Below are positions 11,187-22,799 of a stretch of DNA of 64,000 nt, piece after piece; position 1 is the first letter of the stretch; every line of letters begins with the position of its first letter. A model generated the notes under the pieces. It ran no database searches. It had not been told where the DNA came from and was given only the letters and a program-made list of their open reading frames with translations. The stretch covers positions 244,526,925 through 244,590,924 of the forward strand of contig JAUPFV010000001.1 of assembly GCA_036936605.1 (NCBI GenBank), in the 5' to 3' direction. Source of the DNA: Limnanthes douglasii subsp. nivea. Taxonomy: Eukaryota; Streptophyta; Magnoliopsida; Brassicales; Limnanthaceae. Both the position numbers and the translations under genes were made by a program.

Positions 11187-12210
11187 ATAAATGACTCTTA
11201 CAACTCTTTGTTGAAATGTCATTGGGGTTGGTAACAAACCAACAAGAAGAATGGTTAAATCTATTATCAGGGTTGAAAATATAGACTTTATAGAAAATAC
11301 AAGAACCAATGTTATTTAAAGACAATTTAACCAAAATTGCTGATCTACTGGGATTTCAGCATGTTATCTCCAACTTCTCTAACAAGATCTGACTATTTTT
11401 GGAATAATCCCTATTTAATCAACCTACTTCTAGACCATGATCAGCTCATTCATGTTAATATTAATAATTTCTCGCTTAACAAGGATTTCCTAGTTTTGTA
11501 ATTTATGCAAAGTATACCAGAGACCTGATATTATCTCTATGGGATACCATTAGACAAGTTGTTGACTCAAATAAAGAATGGATTTTAATGGGAGATTTTA
11601 ACTCTATCACTGAACCCTCAGAGAAGCTATCATATCAGATTCACTAATACACTTAAAAAGCATGGATGGTTTCAATAACTTAGATAGAGTACTATACAAT
11701 ACTTTGTGTTTAAGTTATTTCACTACTACATCAGTCAACCACATGGCTAGAACAACGTATGATCACTCCCCATTATGCATCAAACTATTAAACTCCAATA
11801 CACAATTCAAGTCTAGATTCAAATTCCTGAACATGTGGTTTGATCATCCTGAACTAGATGCAAAAATCAAGGCAAGCTGGAACATTCTTTCTTATGTAAA
11901 TCATATCCATATTTTATGACAGAAATTAAAAGGCTCAAAGCAAACCTCAAACTATGGAACAAATTCACATTTGGCAACCTATTTAACTCTCTGACCCAAA
12001 TTGAAGAAAAAGTTAAGTTTCATAAATCATGTTATAGAGACTCTCCTACTCAAGAGAACAAAACCAACCTTGATAAAATTAATACAATATACCTACAACT
12101 ACTTGTTAGAGAAGAAAGTTATTGGGAACAGAAGTGTAACATCAACTGCATGAAGAATTTAGAAAGAAACACAACTGTATTTCATAGTTATATTAAAAAT
12201 TAAATGGAGA
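11187..12210 (+). pseudogene. LINE endonuclease and linker remnant
   Basis: The apurinic-type endonuclease nicks target DNA to prime reverse transcription. Its start is readable near 11187-11290 (TTLCWNVIGVGNKPTRRMVKS), and the conserved GDFNS motif appears at ~11588-11605 (WILMGDFNSI). The end of the domain reads TTYDHSPLCIKLL (~11755-11790), with the catalytic Asp-His pair. A linker follows (FKFLNMWFDHPEL, then REESYWEQKCNINCMKN at ~12108-12155) that parallels the other LINE's EESYWRQKCYNSWLSSGDGN. Several stops and at least two frameshifts interrupt it. Confidence 0.75.
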
Positions 12211-12379
12211 AAAAACTAAATATTTTTCATTCAAGACAATAGCAATAACTGGATCTATGACACGCAAGAACTGGGAATCTCAGCAATAAACCACTACAAC
12301 ACTCTTCTCACTGACAATCACAACTTAACAGACTATGCAAATATTCAAGCTATTATCTCAAGCCTGTTTACAACAGAAG

Positions 12380-13760
12380 ATAACTACACTTTAATACTTC
12401 CTCCTACTGATCATGACATTCTTAACTCTATTAAAGCTCTAAATCCTATTAGTGTTGCTGGTGTAGATGGATTTAATATTAGATTCTATAAAAAATGTCG
12501 GCATATTATTAGCAGTGACATATGCTATGTTATGAAAGCTTTCTTCAATTGAGCTCTAGTTCCTAGTGGGGTGTATGCCACTACTATTTTCCTGATTTCT
12601 AAAAAAGAAACACTTAAAAACTGGAATGATTATAAACATATAAGTGTATGTAATGTCTTCAACAGGATCATGTCTAGAATTATTAATGATATAATCTCCG
12701 ATCTTCTACCTAAACTGATCTATGTTGAACATAGTGGCTTTGTTAAGGGTGGAAGTATCCAAGAGAGTATTATACTGTCTAAAGAACTGAGTTTTAGGAG
12801 GAAACCTTATACTTAAACTAGACATATATAAAGCTTTCAATAGTGTCTCTTTATCATTTATTAAACAAATTCTAACTGCTTTTGGATTTAACAGCGGGTT
12901 TACTAAACTGATAATGAAGTTAATTAATAATTTCAGTTTCTCTGTTATTATCAATTGGGAAGAAAATAAATACTTCAAATCCACCAATAGAACTAGATAG
13001 GGAGAACCTATCTCACCTAGTCTCTTTATTCTCGCTCAAAACTTTCTGATAATGGGATTATAAAAACTAATATAAGATCATTCTAGCATGAGATATAAAA
13101 TTCCTAGCAACATTACTATTTCTTGTCTATCATATGCAAATGATATAATCATTTTCATTAATGCATCTAAATCAATGTTAATATACTTATACAGATTCCT
13201 AGACAAGTACCATGAGCAAACTGGCCAGCTGATCAACAAAGGGAAATATTTCTTCATTCTTCTTACATCCTTTCATACAAATAGATCATCTTATATTCAA
13301 CACATTACAGGTTTTAAGCAAGTCAGTTTTGCTATTAAATACCTGGGTGCAACTATCTTCAACGGAAACATTTTTATTCATTATGAAGATTTAATCACCA
13401 AAATCAGAAATAAAATCTAAAATTGGGATCATAACTTGCTCTCCTTTGGTGGCAAGCTAACTCCCATACAAACAGTTTTGACAGCTATCCCCATATACCA
13501 ACTCCAACATTCTCTGATCCCAAGCTCAATCATCAAAATAATTGAATCCTTTGTGGCAGCTATCTTTGGGGCTCATCTGATTATCAAAGAGCCATAGCCT
13601 GGCAAGTTGGAGCAAATTCAACCTTCCTTACACGAAGGAGGACTAAACATTAGAAAATTTGATGAAATTCAACTCACTTACTCATGTGAGTTATGGTTGA
13701 AATTCAGAGAACATAAAAGATTATGGTCAAATGTTATGCATAATATGTATTACTATAATT
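12380..13760 (+). pseudogene. LINE reverse transcriptase remnant
   Basis: Pieces of a non-LTR RT follow in order: SVAGVDGFNIRFYKK (~12452-12495), TIFLISKKETLKNWNDYKHI (12580-12640), HSGFVKGGSIQESI (~12730-12772), and the catalytic region CLSYANDIIIF (~13123-13155). The usual F/YADD motif is changed to YAND, so the first catalytic Asp is lost. The thumb region continues with SFGGKLTPIQTVL (~13443-13485). Frames change repeatedly. The enzyme is dead. Confidence 0.8.
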
Positions 13761-13894
13761 CCCATATCATATGCTAATACAACTAATAAACAAGAGATCA
13801 CAAATTTGGAAAAGATTATTAGAAGCTTCAGGAGATGTCTCATAGTGCTATCATCACTCAAAGTAACAATGTTGTACAAAGATTGGACATGGCT

Positions 13895-14400
13895 AATATA
13901 CTAAAATGAAGCTTATAGCAGTGCAATCACCAAGACTAAAGCTAAATACAGATGCTCCATGTTTGATATCTGGAGAATCCTCTAGCAGTGTTATCATCAG
14001 AGATTCTAACCGAGACACGAAAGCTAATATATGAAAAAACTATATCAAACAGATCCTCTTACAGAAGAGACTTGAGCACTCCTTGATGGATTACTTTTAT
14101 GATACAAAATGAAACTCCATGAACTCGATATTGAGAGTCACTCTAAACTCTTACTAAAAATTATCATCACTAACAAAACTCCCTGGTTTCTAACTCTTAT
14201 TCTCTAATATTGTAGGAAGTTAATTATATAAAAATTAATCATATCCCATATCAATACAGAGAAAAATGCGGCAGCAGACTGGCTCACAAAATAGATAAAC
14301 AAATGCAAGTACAAAATAGGCATCGACACTCAAAACATCCCTAATCAATTAAAAGATATATCTCTTCTAGACATTTTAGAGACTAACTTTCTTAGGGATC
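13895..14400 (+). pseudogene. LINE RNase H-like domain remnant
   Basis: RLKLNTDAPCLISGESSS (~13936-13990) corresponds to the first catalytic strand of the RNase H domain found at the end of plant L1 ORF2; the better LINE has RLKVNVDGACSFSGEASG at the same place. The middle Glu and Asp segments are scattered over broken frames (~14060-14150 for the second Asp region). The tail around 14260-14300 resembles the NAAADW segment of the other LINE. Heavily degraded. Confidence 0.55.
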
Positions 14401-14930
14401 CATAAGCCTATTTTTTGCCTTAATCTCTCTTCAAACATCTATTATAATTTGTATCAATTATATAGAATAAACATAAACCTGATATGATTATTTTCTCTAG
14501 ATATGCTCTTAAGTCTCATCAATAATTTATCCATAGTTTCAGGACTCATCTATCGGGTGAATCAATCAGAACCCTTATCTACATCTTGAAAAGATTGAAT
14601 AAACCTCATAACTCAAGCCACTTGATCTCTCCCCCAAATTCCTCTTAAGTTTTGAGCAAACCTATTCTCACACCTCTTCTAATGCTTCCTAGGTCATTCC
14701 AGCTCAAAAGCTTCCCTCCTGGAGTTTCTAACCATAAAAAAGATCTCAATCTCCATACGAGATCCTCATCAATACTATTTTACTGTTTGATTTTAATTTT
14801 GGCTTATAGTCTTCAATTTGGCTCAATATTTTTATGAATTTGGCGGCTCCACCTTGGCGCCTCCTTTCTATTATGTAACATTTAAGCTTTTTAGGCTATT
14901 TTAATATATATTAACAACTATACATCATAT

Positions 14931-15350
14931 CGGTGGTGCGGAATATTTATACCACCGGTGGGATAACACGTTGTCAATGTGGAATTTTTATAACAAAAAC
15001 ATGGATAATCAATAGTCGGTGCCAATGGACACCACCGCCGGTGTACAAAGGAAAAAATGAAAAAAATAATAGTATCAACAACTGGAAATCACACCGGTGG
15101 TGCGAAATTTCTATACTACCGGTGGGATATTGTGTTGCTTGTGTGGAATTTTCACACCGATAGCATGGATAATCCATCGGCGGTGCTAGCGGCTACTGTC
15201 GTTGATGTACGTAGGGTAAAACATTCTTATCAAGTAAGGATAACTGTGCATTCCACTAGTAGTGCTGAATTTTTACACTTTCGGTGGGAAACTACTGTGC
15301 CGATGTGGAATCTCCACACTGGTAGCGGAGATAATCCACTGGTGGTGTGA
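14931..15350. repeat. Three-copy ~160-bp tandem repeat with CCACCGGTGG palindromes
   Basis: Related units begin near 14932, 15094 and 15253. Each unit has a GGTGGTGCGRAATTT start, a TACCACCGGTGGG core, a TGTGGAATTTT(C)ACACC middle and an ATGGATAATCCATCGGCGGTG end. Copies one and two are closest and copy three has drifted. CCGGTGG-type palindromes recur inside each unit, like subterminal repeats of CACTA transposons, but no CACTA end was found. Confidence 0.7.
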
Positions 15351-15649
15351 ATGACTTTCATAAGGAGTTAGTCAATCATAAAATACAACACAATCAATAC
15401 ATAGCAATATATCAAAATTATTTCTATACAACATACGTTTCTAAAAACAAATACCAATATTTTATTATACAACATACATATCCAACATAAAACAACCTAT
15501 GTTATGTTATACAATATACAAATTAACAACAAAACGTAGCAAAATATAGAGTTATCCAAAATCAACGTACATAACAAGGATGGACTAATGGTGGCTAAAT
15601 AAAAAAACATAAGATTAAGATACCTAAGATGACAAAGATTCAGGGGCTT

Positions 15650-17530
15650 GTAATTTTCAAGACTCACTTCATAAAATTGATTGCCTCTTCGGCGCTGTCA
15701 TCAAGAGGTCGAATACGGTTTATCGTAATCATCTCATCTATCATTGCACGGTCGTTAAGAATATGACGAGTGATATGAAACCAATCGTACTTCACGACAA
15801 AGGCATCGTACGCCGTATTGCGATTTCTCGTCAGAGGTCGTGTGAACTTGTTAAAGACAAATAAACGTGACCGTTACTCATCCCAATGATGAGGGTTAAC
15901 ACGCTAGCGGTAACATTCTCCTTTCTTGATAAAAAGTTGAGCTTCAATATGATCTAGTGGTTTTTTCTAGATATAACTGAACTGGTGCATCACTCAAAAT
16001 AACATATTCCCTTGTGTTGTACTAAAAACCTGAATATGATTACGATAGAAGTCAATCTCTTGATCCGAAAATATCTCTCTCATATTTGCATATGGCTGGA
16101 ATATAACATGCAAACATACATATAACAAGGTAAAAAAATAAATCAGGTTATATAATATTAATAATACATACATAATAGTACTTACATCTTTATCCTCAGA
16201 ACCGATAAAGAGGTCAGGTAGTAGGTTTACAACCGAATATTTATCCCCATTATTTTTTTTACTACCAGCTAACAAGCTTGGGATATGATAACGTATAGTC
16301 ATTGTTAAATTGAGGGAATAAACAAGAGAAATAATCGTAGATCCAATAATCTAACAACTCAAAAACAACGGTGAGACTCTTGAGCGACGACTTTGAAACT
16401 TATTCCAAACCAAAATATATCTATGCCAATGCACAAGTACCCCACGCTATATCTTCAAACCGATCCATGTGCTCCAAAGAGGCGATTAAAAAACTTTGTA
16501 CGAACTTTTGTCCCGTGTTTGTGAAAATGGTGCAACCAAATATACACATGATGTAAGCATATCTCTCTCGTAAAATTGTCCTTACGGTATTTAAGACCTA
16601 ACCCGACCCCATCATACTTCTTCAATTCCTCTTGAATCTCATTAGTCGTAAACGGCAACAACCAAGCGTAATGGACATAAATATCACAGTAAGTGGTGTT
16701 CCCCTCGGGTTTGACTATTCTCCCTACCAACGAGAGGTTAGTAATGAAATACACGCCATCCAAGATGATACTCATCTCGCCGAAAGAAAACTGGAAACTT
16801 TTTATCTCCTGATATCATAGTTTGATAAAAGCCTCGTTCGACTGCAGGTTTGAGTTAAACTTAGTCAGGTGGAAAATAATAGGCCAAAATGAAGTGGCTT
16901 GGACGAATTGAATTAAGAGTCCATACCCGGTTGAGATCATATTGTTGATCTCTTGATGCCACAACCTTCTGATTGTTTAGGTCAAATTGACGTAAGAGTC
17001 TGTACTTGGTTTGGACGGTAATACCCGGTTAAAAGTGTAAAAATAAAAAATATATCAAGCTATCGATATAAACCAAAGTAAAAAAATTATAAATAATTGA
17101 TCTCACTTACATTCCCAATGTATGTTTTGTATGCCTCGTAATGTTGGTAGTCCGGAAACCAGTAGGATGCTATTTTATGATGAAAGTAAATTTTTGAGAC
17201 GGCCGGGATCGGTGTTACGTCATTCTCTACGAATTTGAGGCTTGTCGGCCTCAAAATCTGAATCATCACTCAGTGATTCATCACGAAGAGTAGGTTCGCT
17301 ACCATCATTACTCGTACTTCTTTCCCTTTGCAGTTTCTAACATGCAACTCCGTATGAACCGCTCCATATGCTCAGAGCACACTTCCTTTGGTCGCATGGG
17401 GACCACTATTACAACTAGCTTGAGAAGTACAATCCATTTTGCGAAGTATGTTTTTCTGTCTCTTTCCTACATTTATCCCTCTGACTTTTCAAGATTTTCT
17501 TCAGCCTAGTAATCTGTTGCATGCATGAAC
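15650..17530 (-). pseudogene. Unidentified decayed multi-segment protein-coding region
   Basis: Several minus-strand pieces look like protein rather than noise. From 5' to 3' they are: a basic start (RLKKILKSQRDKCRKETEKH, ~17520-17460), an acidic run (RDESLSDDSDFEADKP, ~17285-17235), FVENDVTPIPAVSKIYFHHK (~17235-17170), SIRPSHFILAYYFPPD (~16910-16860), YCDIYVHYAWLLPFTTNEI (~16690-16630), LLPDLFIGSEDKDV (~16230-16185) and HHWDEWRSRLFVFNKFT (~15885-15835, one codon read through a stop). I do not recognise the family. It could be a transposase-associated protein of the element that carries the 14.9-15.4 kb repeats, or a decayed host gene. Stops are too many for function. Confidence 0.35.
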
Positions 17531-17539
17531 AAGAACAAA

Positions 17540-18569
17540 ATAAAAGGAGTTAAATTTAAAACATAACATATACAGGGTTTAAACACTACCAACCTCAAGG
17601 CTTAACGCTAGTGAAGACTAAATTTTGTTGTTTTAACAGGGCCAATGCTCCACGCTAGCGGGGACAAACATATGAAAGCAAAAAAATAATTAGTCACTGT
17701 CGGTGCGAAAGTTTGACGTTGGTGGTGTGCAACCTACGCACCAGCAACACTAAAGAACAGTCGCGAAAACTCAACAAATTGTTTTTCGCAAAACCCTTAA
17801 AAATATAACAAAAAAACATGATTCTAACATAAATCAATAATAACCAAACCAGCATTTCATTCTGAACTCAATTATAACTTAAGATATAAGTAATTTCACA
17901 TCATAAATAATTTTGATCTATAATCTACCAAAAAATCTATTCAAAATTTAAAAACAAATTAAATTAGTAAAAAAAAATACTACTTTCATTTATCTATCGT
18001 TTTTATTAATCGAAATAAGTGATGATGTTTTTATTTTAAAAAAAGAATAAAAAAAATACAAAAATTAGAAAGGAGATGAAGATTAAAAGAAATTGAATCA
18101 ATTTTATATATTGTGACATAATTTGGTCTTTTTGCTAAATATAATTTGGAATAAAATTAGACAACTTAATATAATTGCTAAGTGAACTTAAATTTGAAAT
18201 AATATATGTTTTTGTTCAACGATTCAGTCAAAATCGATGAGAAGAATCATACATATGTTAACAATAACAAAAGGGTTTGAATATGCAGAATATGAGTAGA
18301 TTATTTTAAAAAAAAACAAAAAGAAAAAAAAAAACCGAAATGATTGGATGATGAGAGCTGGCCCTCGATCGTAATATTTTCATTTATCAATGAAGGTCTT
18401 TCTCTTCTCCTTGACTTGAGATTGGGGCCCACACACTCCATTGTCTCTATGGATTGAATGATAAAAAGAGCACATCACGTGGAGTCTGAAACAAAGGCGC
18501 TGTCCAACCACACTTAAACCCCACTTTCTAATAAAATATCATTTTATTTATTTTATTTTCGCTTATAAT
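17540..18569. other. Non-coding DNA with GGTGGTG-type motifs, then AT-rich flank
   Basis: Bases ~17590-17770 repeat themes of the 15-kb repeats (CGCTAGCGGGG, GTCGGTGCG, GGTGGTGTG, GCACCAGCAAC), which suggests they belong to the same unit. Beyond 17800 the DNA is AT-rich. A G-box-like TCACGTGG at ~18476-18483 lies in a short less AT-rich stretch (18360-18520). No gene follows it. Confidence 0.4.
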
Positions 18570-18734
18570 TAGTGGTGGCAAATGGGTTTGGAATCGCACT
18601 GTTTATAAATCGGCGAGTAAACCGTTCAACTGACCCATTAGAACTGCAAACACCACAAACCGCCAGGATCGCATAAAGAGTAAATCGCTAGGATCGCAAA
18701 TCGTCAGGACCGTAAACCGTGGTTTATTTATTTG

Positions 18735-19400
18735 TAAATATTATAAGTGTTAATTATTTTATAACCAAAATCATATGTTAAGTTATATTTAAAAAATATT
18801 GTGATATTGTATGTGATTATAAAATTATTATTACATTTTGGTTAGTATTAATTTGTTTTGGTTATTAATATTTTAATTATTGTAATTATTATATAATCCA
18901 AAATTTTAAATATTACTTATGTTATTATTATATTTTGAATATTATTATTAATATGTTTTCGGATTCAATAATAGTAGTGTTTTATTGATATTATGTTACA
19001 AACCAAAACTATATTTTATCATGTTAACATATTACAAATTTTATAGTTATAATTTTAATATTACATTTTGATTACTATTGTCAGTTGGTTTTAAATATTA
19101 CAAGTGTTTGTTATTATTTTTTAAACCAAAATTAGATCCTATCATCGTAAAAGATTACAAGTTATATTTGTTATAATTTTAATATTACATTTTGAATATT
19201 ATTATTGTGATTTGGTTATAAATATTACAAGTGTTATTTATTATTTTTTAAACCAAAATCATATTTTATCATGGTAAAAGATTACAAGTTATATTGTTAT
19301 AATTTTAATATTACATTTTGAATTTTACTATTGTAATTTTAATAATTATTATAAAATTATTATTACATTTTGGTTTGTATTAATTTGTTTTGGTTATCAC
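18735..19400. repeat. ~125-bp AT-rich tandem repeats inside the hAT element
   Basis: TTATAATTTTAATATTACATTTTGA recurs at 19047, 19171 and 19297 (spacing 124 and 126 bp), with surrounding blocks AAACCAAAAT..ATTTTATCATG and AAATATTACAAGTGTT. More diverged copies extend to both sides. Confidence 0.8.
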
Positions 19401-19885
19401 AAACATCATTCATAACAAGTGAAAATTAGCAGGTGGGCGAGCATTAGTAAGTCTACATTTTAAAGGCATTTTAAAACTTAAAACAACGTTTTTTTAAAAA
19501 TATGCAATAAAATATTAATCGAAACTAATTAATATTGCAAATAATAAAAACTAAATTTAGACTAATACCAACTAATAGCAACTAATAACAAGCAATAACA
19601 ACTAATAAAATTATAATTAAAAGAACTAATTTAAATAAATATAACAAGTAAATAACTTGATAAATTATACGACGCTCTTAATTGAGCTATTATAATGTTA
19701 TCCCAACGTTATTTAAGTGTTTTTATCAAATAGAAACAATTTGCGGAAAAAAAAAATCAAGCAATTCCGAAAGTAAAACTACAATATCTAAAATAAGAAA
19801 TTTGAGTTTTCTAGAATATTTAGAACAAGTAGAGAGATTTAGAGAGATATAGGGAGGAGTATATAAGTTTGTGAGTTTGGATTTG

Positions 19886-19913
19886 GGGTCTCCTCTATTT
19901 ATAAGGGAGACCC
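19886..19913 (-). promoter_or_regulatory. TATA box framed by an 8-bp inverted repeat
   Basis: On the minus strand CTTATAAATAG (plus 19895-19905) is a good plant TATA box. It is framed by GGGTCTCC (19886-19893) and GGAGACCC (19906-19913). The downstream minus-strand DNA is a CTCTCTAAATCTCTCTA-type leader (~19860-19825), as in 5' UTRs of plant hAT transposase genes. Inference: this is the remnant promoter of the lost transposase gene. Confidence 0.5.
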
Positions 19914-19950
19914 ATCAAAAAAAATTTAAAAAAAATGTAAAAAAAAAATT

Positions 19951-20067
19951 GTCCGGACCATCCGGAGAAATTTCTGGATGGTCCGGACGTCTGGTCCGGG
20001 GCATCCGGACGTAATTTCCGGACGCCCGAACTGCAAATTCGGGCCATCCGGAGATTTCTCCGGATGG
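19951..20067. repeat. GC-rich TCCGGA palindrome cluster
   Basis: A 38-bp near-perfect palindrome (19951-19988, starting and ending GTCCGGAC) is followed by a CCGGACG...CCGGACG segment and a 24-bp palindrome (20044-20067, CCATCCGGAG..CTCCGGATGG). The cluster is a GC-rich island in a very AT-rich element and sits just upstream of the minus-strand TATA box. The palindromes could bind a dimeric protein or form a cruciform, but no such function is shown. Confidence 0.75.
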
Positions 20068-21243
20068 CTTGTTTTTTTTTATAGAAATTTTATTAATAAA
20101 TTTTTTTAACAACTATGTTTCAAGCTTGAAGTGTTTGTTTTGCTTTTTTTTATTAAATGTTATTTAAATCTATTTCAATTTCAATTTTTATTTTGTTATT
20201 TATAAGTAATTTATGTTTATGCATATACTTATACCATTCTAAAAAATTTAAATTTAAACTTCAAATATTGAATAGTTCGAAAATATAATAAACTATTTAA
20301 ATCATCTAAACATAAACACTTCAAGCTTGAAAGATCTAAAGAATCACCTAATAATTTAAAATCAGAATACAATTATATGTCTAATAGGTATATATTATTT
20401 AATATGTACCTAAAATTAAATAAAACATCTTAAGTATCTAGTATGTTAAAACAATATACAAATCATTTTACAATTATATTGTTTACGATATCTTGTTTAA
20501 GACGATCAAATTATTATTTTTATAATCGAAAAAATATTTTCAAAAATATTGAAAGTTGTAATCAAAATATAATTAGATGTATATATTTTATTTAATATCT
20601 ACCTAATATTAAATAAAATATCTTAAATACATAAATATATTCAAACATATCAAAATCATATTACAATTATTATTTTTAGAATGTAATTGCTTGATCATAA
20701 AATTTCGATTAAAATGATATAGTATTTATATTAAATTACATTAAATAGCATAATTAACTCTTTTATATGGTACATATCTCAATTATTGAAATTAGATTCA
20801 ATTAACACTTACAAATTAATTTTAAATAACATTATAAAATATTTTGATAAACGGTTCCTAAATGGTTTTTCTAGTGGTTAACATGTGAAACTGGTCCATT
20901 AGGACTGCAAACCGCAAGGACCGCAAACCGTTAGGACCGCAAACCGGCAAGACCGCATAAGCAGTAAACCGCCAGGACCGCAAACCGCGATTCTCTCTTA
21001 AAACGGTTCCGATGGTTCGCGGTTCGAACTATTTACCACCTCTACTTATAATATTAGTAATATTGAACCCTAGTTATATTTTCATGCCTAAAACTAAGTG
21101 GTCCCATAAAATTTATTTAGGTTGCTACAGAGGTTTTAAACACCAATTATTCATTTTAATAATAAATATGTTTCAGATTTTAAAAAATTGGATTGAACCG
21201 TTACGTTTGAATAAAATTAGTGGATAAATTTAGTTCATGTATT

Positions 21244-21723
21244 TGATAGAATATATTTTTCATAAACTAATGTGATATTGTTCTTTTTTTTACGATTAAA
21301 CCCACACACAGTTTGTTTTGGATTCATTTTCAAAAAATCTCACACTAGTTGAGATATTTTATTCACTTATATAGCGTAAGTATTTTCCGGTCTGAACGAT
21401 GTAGGATAAAGGATCAAGTTTATTCGCTCTTAACATTTTCTCTTATACTTGATTTGCGGAAGCATTCTCACTCAATACATTCTATGCATTACACTCAATA
21501 CACTCATCGCATCGCTTAAAACGCAGGTTTCAACCTCGTTTTGATACCATGTTAGAATATATCTTTCACAATATGATATTGTCCACTTTTGACAATTAGA
21601 CCCACACAACTTTGCTATTGATTCACTCCCAAAAAACCTCACATTAGTTGAGATATTTTAGTGTAAATACTTTTTTAATCTAAACGATGTCGGATAAATG
21701 ACCAGGTTTACTCACTCTTAACA
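21244..21723 (-). mobile_element. Very small LTR element (TRIM, 480 bp)
   Basis: Two related LTR-like segments lie at 21244-21435 and 21550-21723. Each ends CTCTTAACA, and they start TGATAGAATATATT and TGTTAGAATATATC. Between them are only 114 bp. On the minus strand the internal part begins directly at the LTR with TGGTATCAAAAC (plus 21538-21549), matching ten of twelve bases of the tRNA-Met primer-binding site TGGTATCAGAGC. This is the plan of a terminal-repeat retrotransposon in miniature. No 5-bp TSD is seen (GTATT and AAACT), so it is old or rearranged. Confidence 0.7.
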
Positions 21724-22460
21724 AAACTATTCAGTTTAAATCAAATTAGTTCCGAATGAATTCGACAATTAATGATACAAATTTATGTTGAAGATGATCA
21801 TACATGACATCTATATTAGTAAACAAATGTAAAAATTAACTTTATTAACCCAAATAGTGTCAAAATCTCTATCAAATCTTTAAAATTTAAAAAATTATTC
21901 GTCACTATCGTCTCAAAACGGGTTAATCTTCGAAACTAAAATTTATAACAAAATTGTACCTTCGTAATACGCGTGCACTTATTCAGAATAACTTATTCTC
22001 GAATAAAAAGTATGAGATCAAGGGTTTTACATTCCTTCGCCACTATAAATGTTAAACACAATATACAAGAGGAATAAACAAACCACAGTTTCAGTTTCAG
22101 TAATATATGAAACTTTATATTAGTTTTTTTGAAATAAGTCTTTAAGCTAATAAATTTTATCTACGGAATAATAAACTGATTTGTGAAAAAACGGAAATTC
22201 TATTAATCAAGATATTCAAAACATTGTAAAAGATTTAAAACTACTTGAATTGTATTCACAGAGAAAAGTATAGAGTACATTGGAGAATGATACGAATTTG
22301 AAGATAAAAAGGAGGCAAGTTGGGATGTATCGAGACTTGTGCACGAAGATAAAAAGGGTGTACATTTTTAGCTAATCCTAAATATTATTTGAGTGGATAT
22401 ATTAACCATTATACTTTTAGAAATCTTAAATTAACTATCGATATAAATATTTAGAAACAA
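21724..22460. other. AT-rich intergenic DNA, no supported gene
   Basis: No conserved frame, repeat or RNA signal recognised between the TRIM and the LINE insertion site. Confidence 0.5.
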
Positions 22461-22475
22461 TGTATGATTTAATAG

Positions 22476-22799
22476 GAAAATAAAAATATTAAAAACGAAA
22501 ATAAGGAGTTTAGGAAAAATGAGAAACTTTTTCTCCAAAAAATGATTAGGATTTCTTGATCTCCAAAAAAACATCTCTTCTTTCTTATCTTTTCTTTTCT
22601 ATTCTTCTTCTTTCTGCTCCTCTCCTCTTTGTGATCGCTGCAGAGTCTTGTGTTGTTGTTGTTCGTGGTGCTCCGGTGAGGGCCTCCCTCTTGGAGGCTT
22701 TGGTTTGGCCTGTCTGGTTCTTCGCTGTCCGGTGATTGTTGCGAGTCTTCGCTTGAAGACTCTTCTTCTGGGGCTGGTTTTTGTGTGTTGGTGTGCAGC
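22476..22799 (+). promoter_or_regulatory. 5' UTR / internal promoter region of the LINE
   Basis: A leader of 324 bp separates the TSD from the ORF1 ATG. It begins purine/AT-rich, passes through a TTCTTCTTTCTGCTCC pyrimidine tract (~22600-22625), and is GT-rich (TTGTTGTTGTTCG) before the ATG. LINE promoters are internal and lie in such leaders, but no specific element was recognised. Minus-strand frames here are shadows. Confidence 0.55.

Larger units (their letters stand above)
10200..14890 (+). mobile_element. Decayed L1-type LINE (plant non-LTR retrotransposon)
   Basis: In order on the + strand: a possible ORF1 remnant, an endonuclease remnant, an RT remnant and an RNase H remnant, which is the plan of plant L1 elements. 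The protein pieces align in order with the better preserved LINE at 22.5-28.6 kb. No TSD or poly(A) tail was recognised. The 3' edge is put near a T-rich segment ending TTTAATATATATT (~14890) by analogy with plant LINE tails. Both borders are approximate. Confidence 0.8.
18570..21044 (-). mobile_element. hAT transposon derivative (2.48 kb) with perfect 8-bp TSD
   Basis: The left end reads TAGTGGTGGCAAATGGG and the right end, inverted, TAGAGGTGGTAAATAG. The flanks are identical 8-bp copies CTTATAAT (18562-18569 and 21045-21052), diagnostic of hAT insertion. Both subterminal regions carry repeated ACCGCAAACCG-type motifs (18650-18715 and 20900-20990), likely transposase-binding sites. No transposase frame remains, but a TATA box and pyrimidine-rich leader facing left are kept at ~19800-19913, which suggests an internally deleted copy of an autonomous element transcribed on the minus strand. 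Confidence 0.88.

Noticed and set aside
14931..15350. CRISPR-like array
   Set aside because: Three ~160-bp units with diverged copies and no unique spacers in plant DNA; a plain tandem repeat.
14931..17770. CACTA transposon
   Set aside because: Subterminal palindromic repeats fit, but no CACTA..TAGTG ends and no 3-bp TSD were found, so it is kept as unidentified.
18360..18520. Promoter of a host gene (G-box TCACGTGG)
   Set aside because: No gene follows in either direction; the hAT element begins at 18570 and the nearest coding relic is on the other side.
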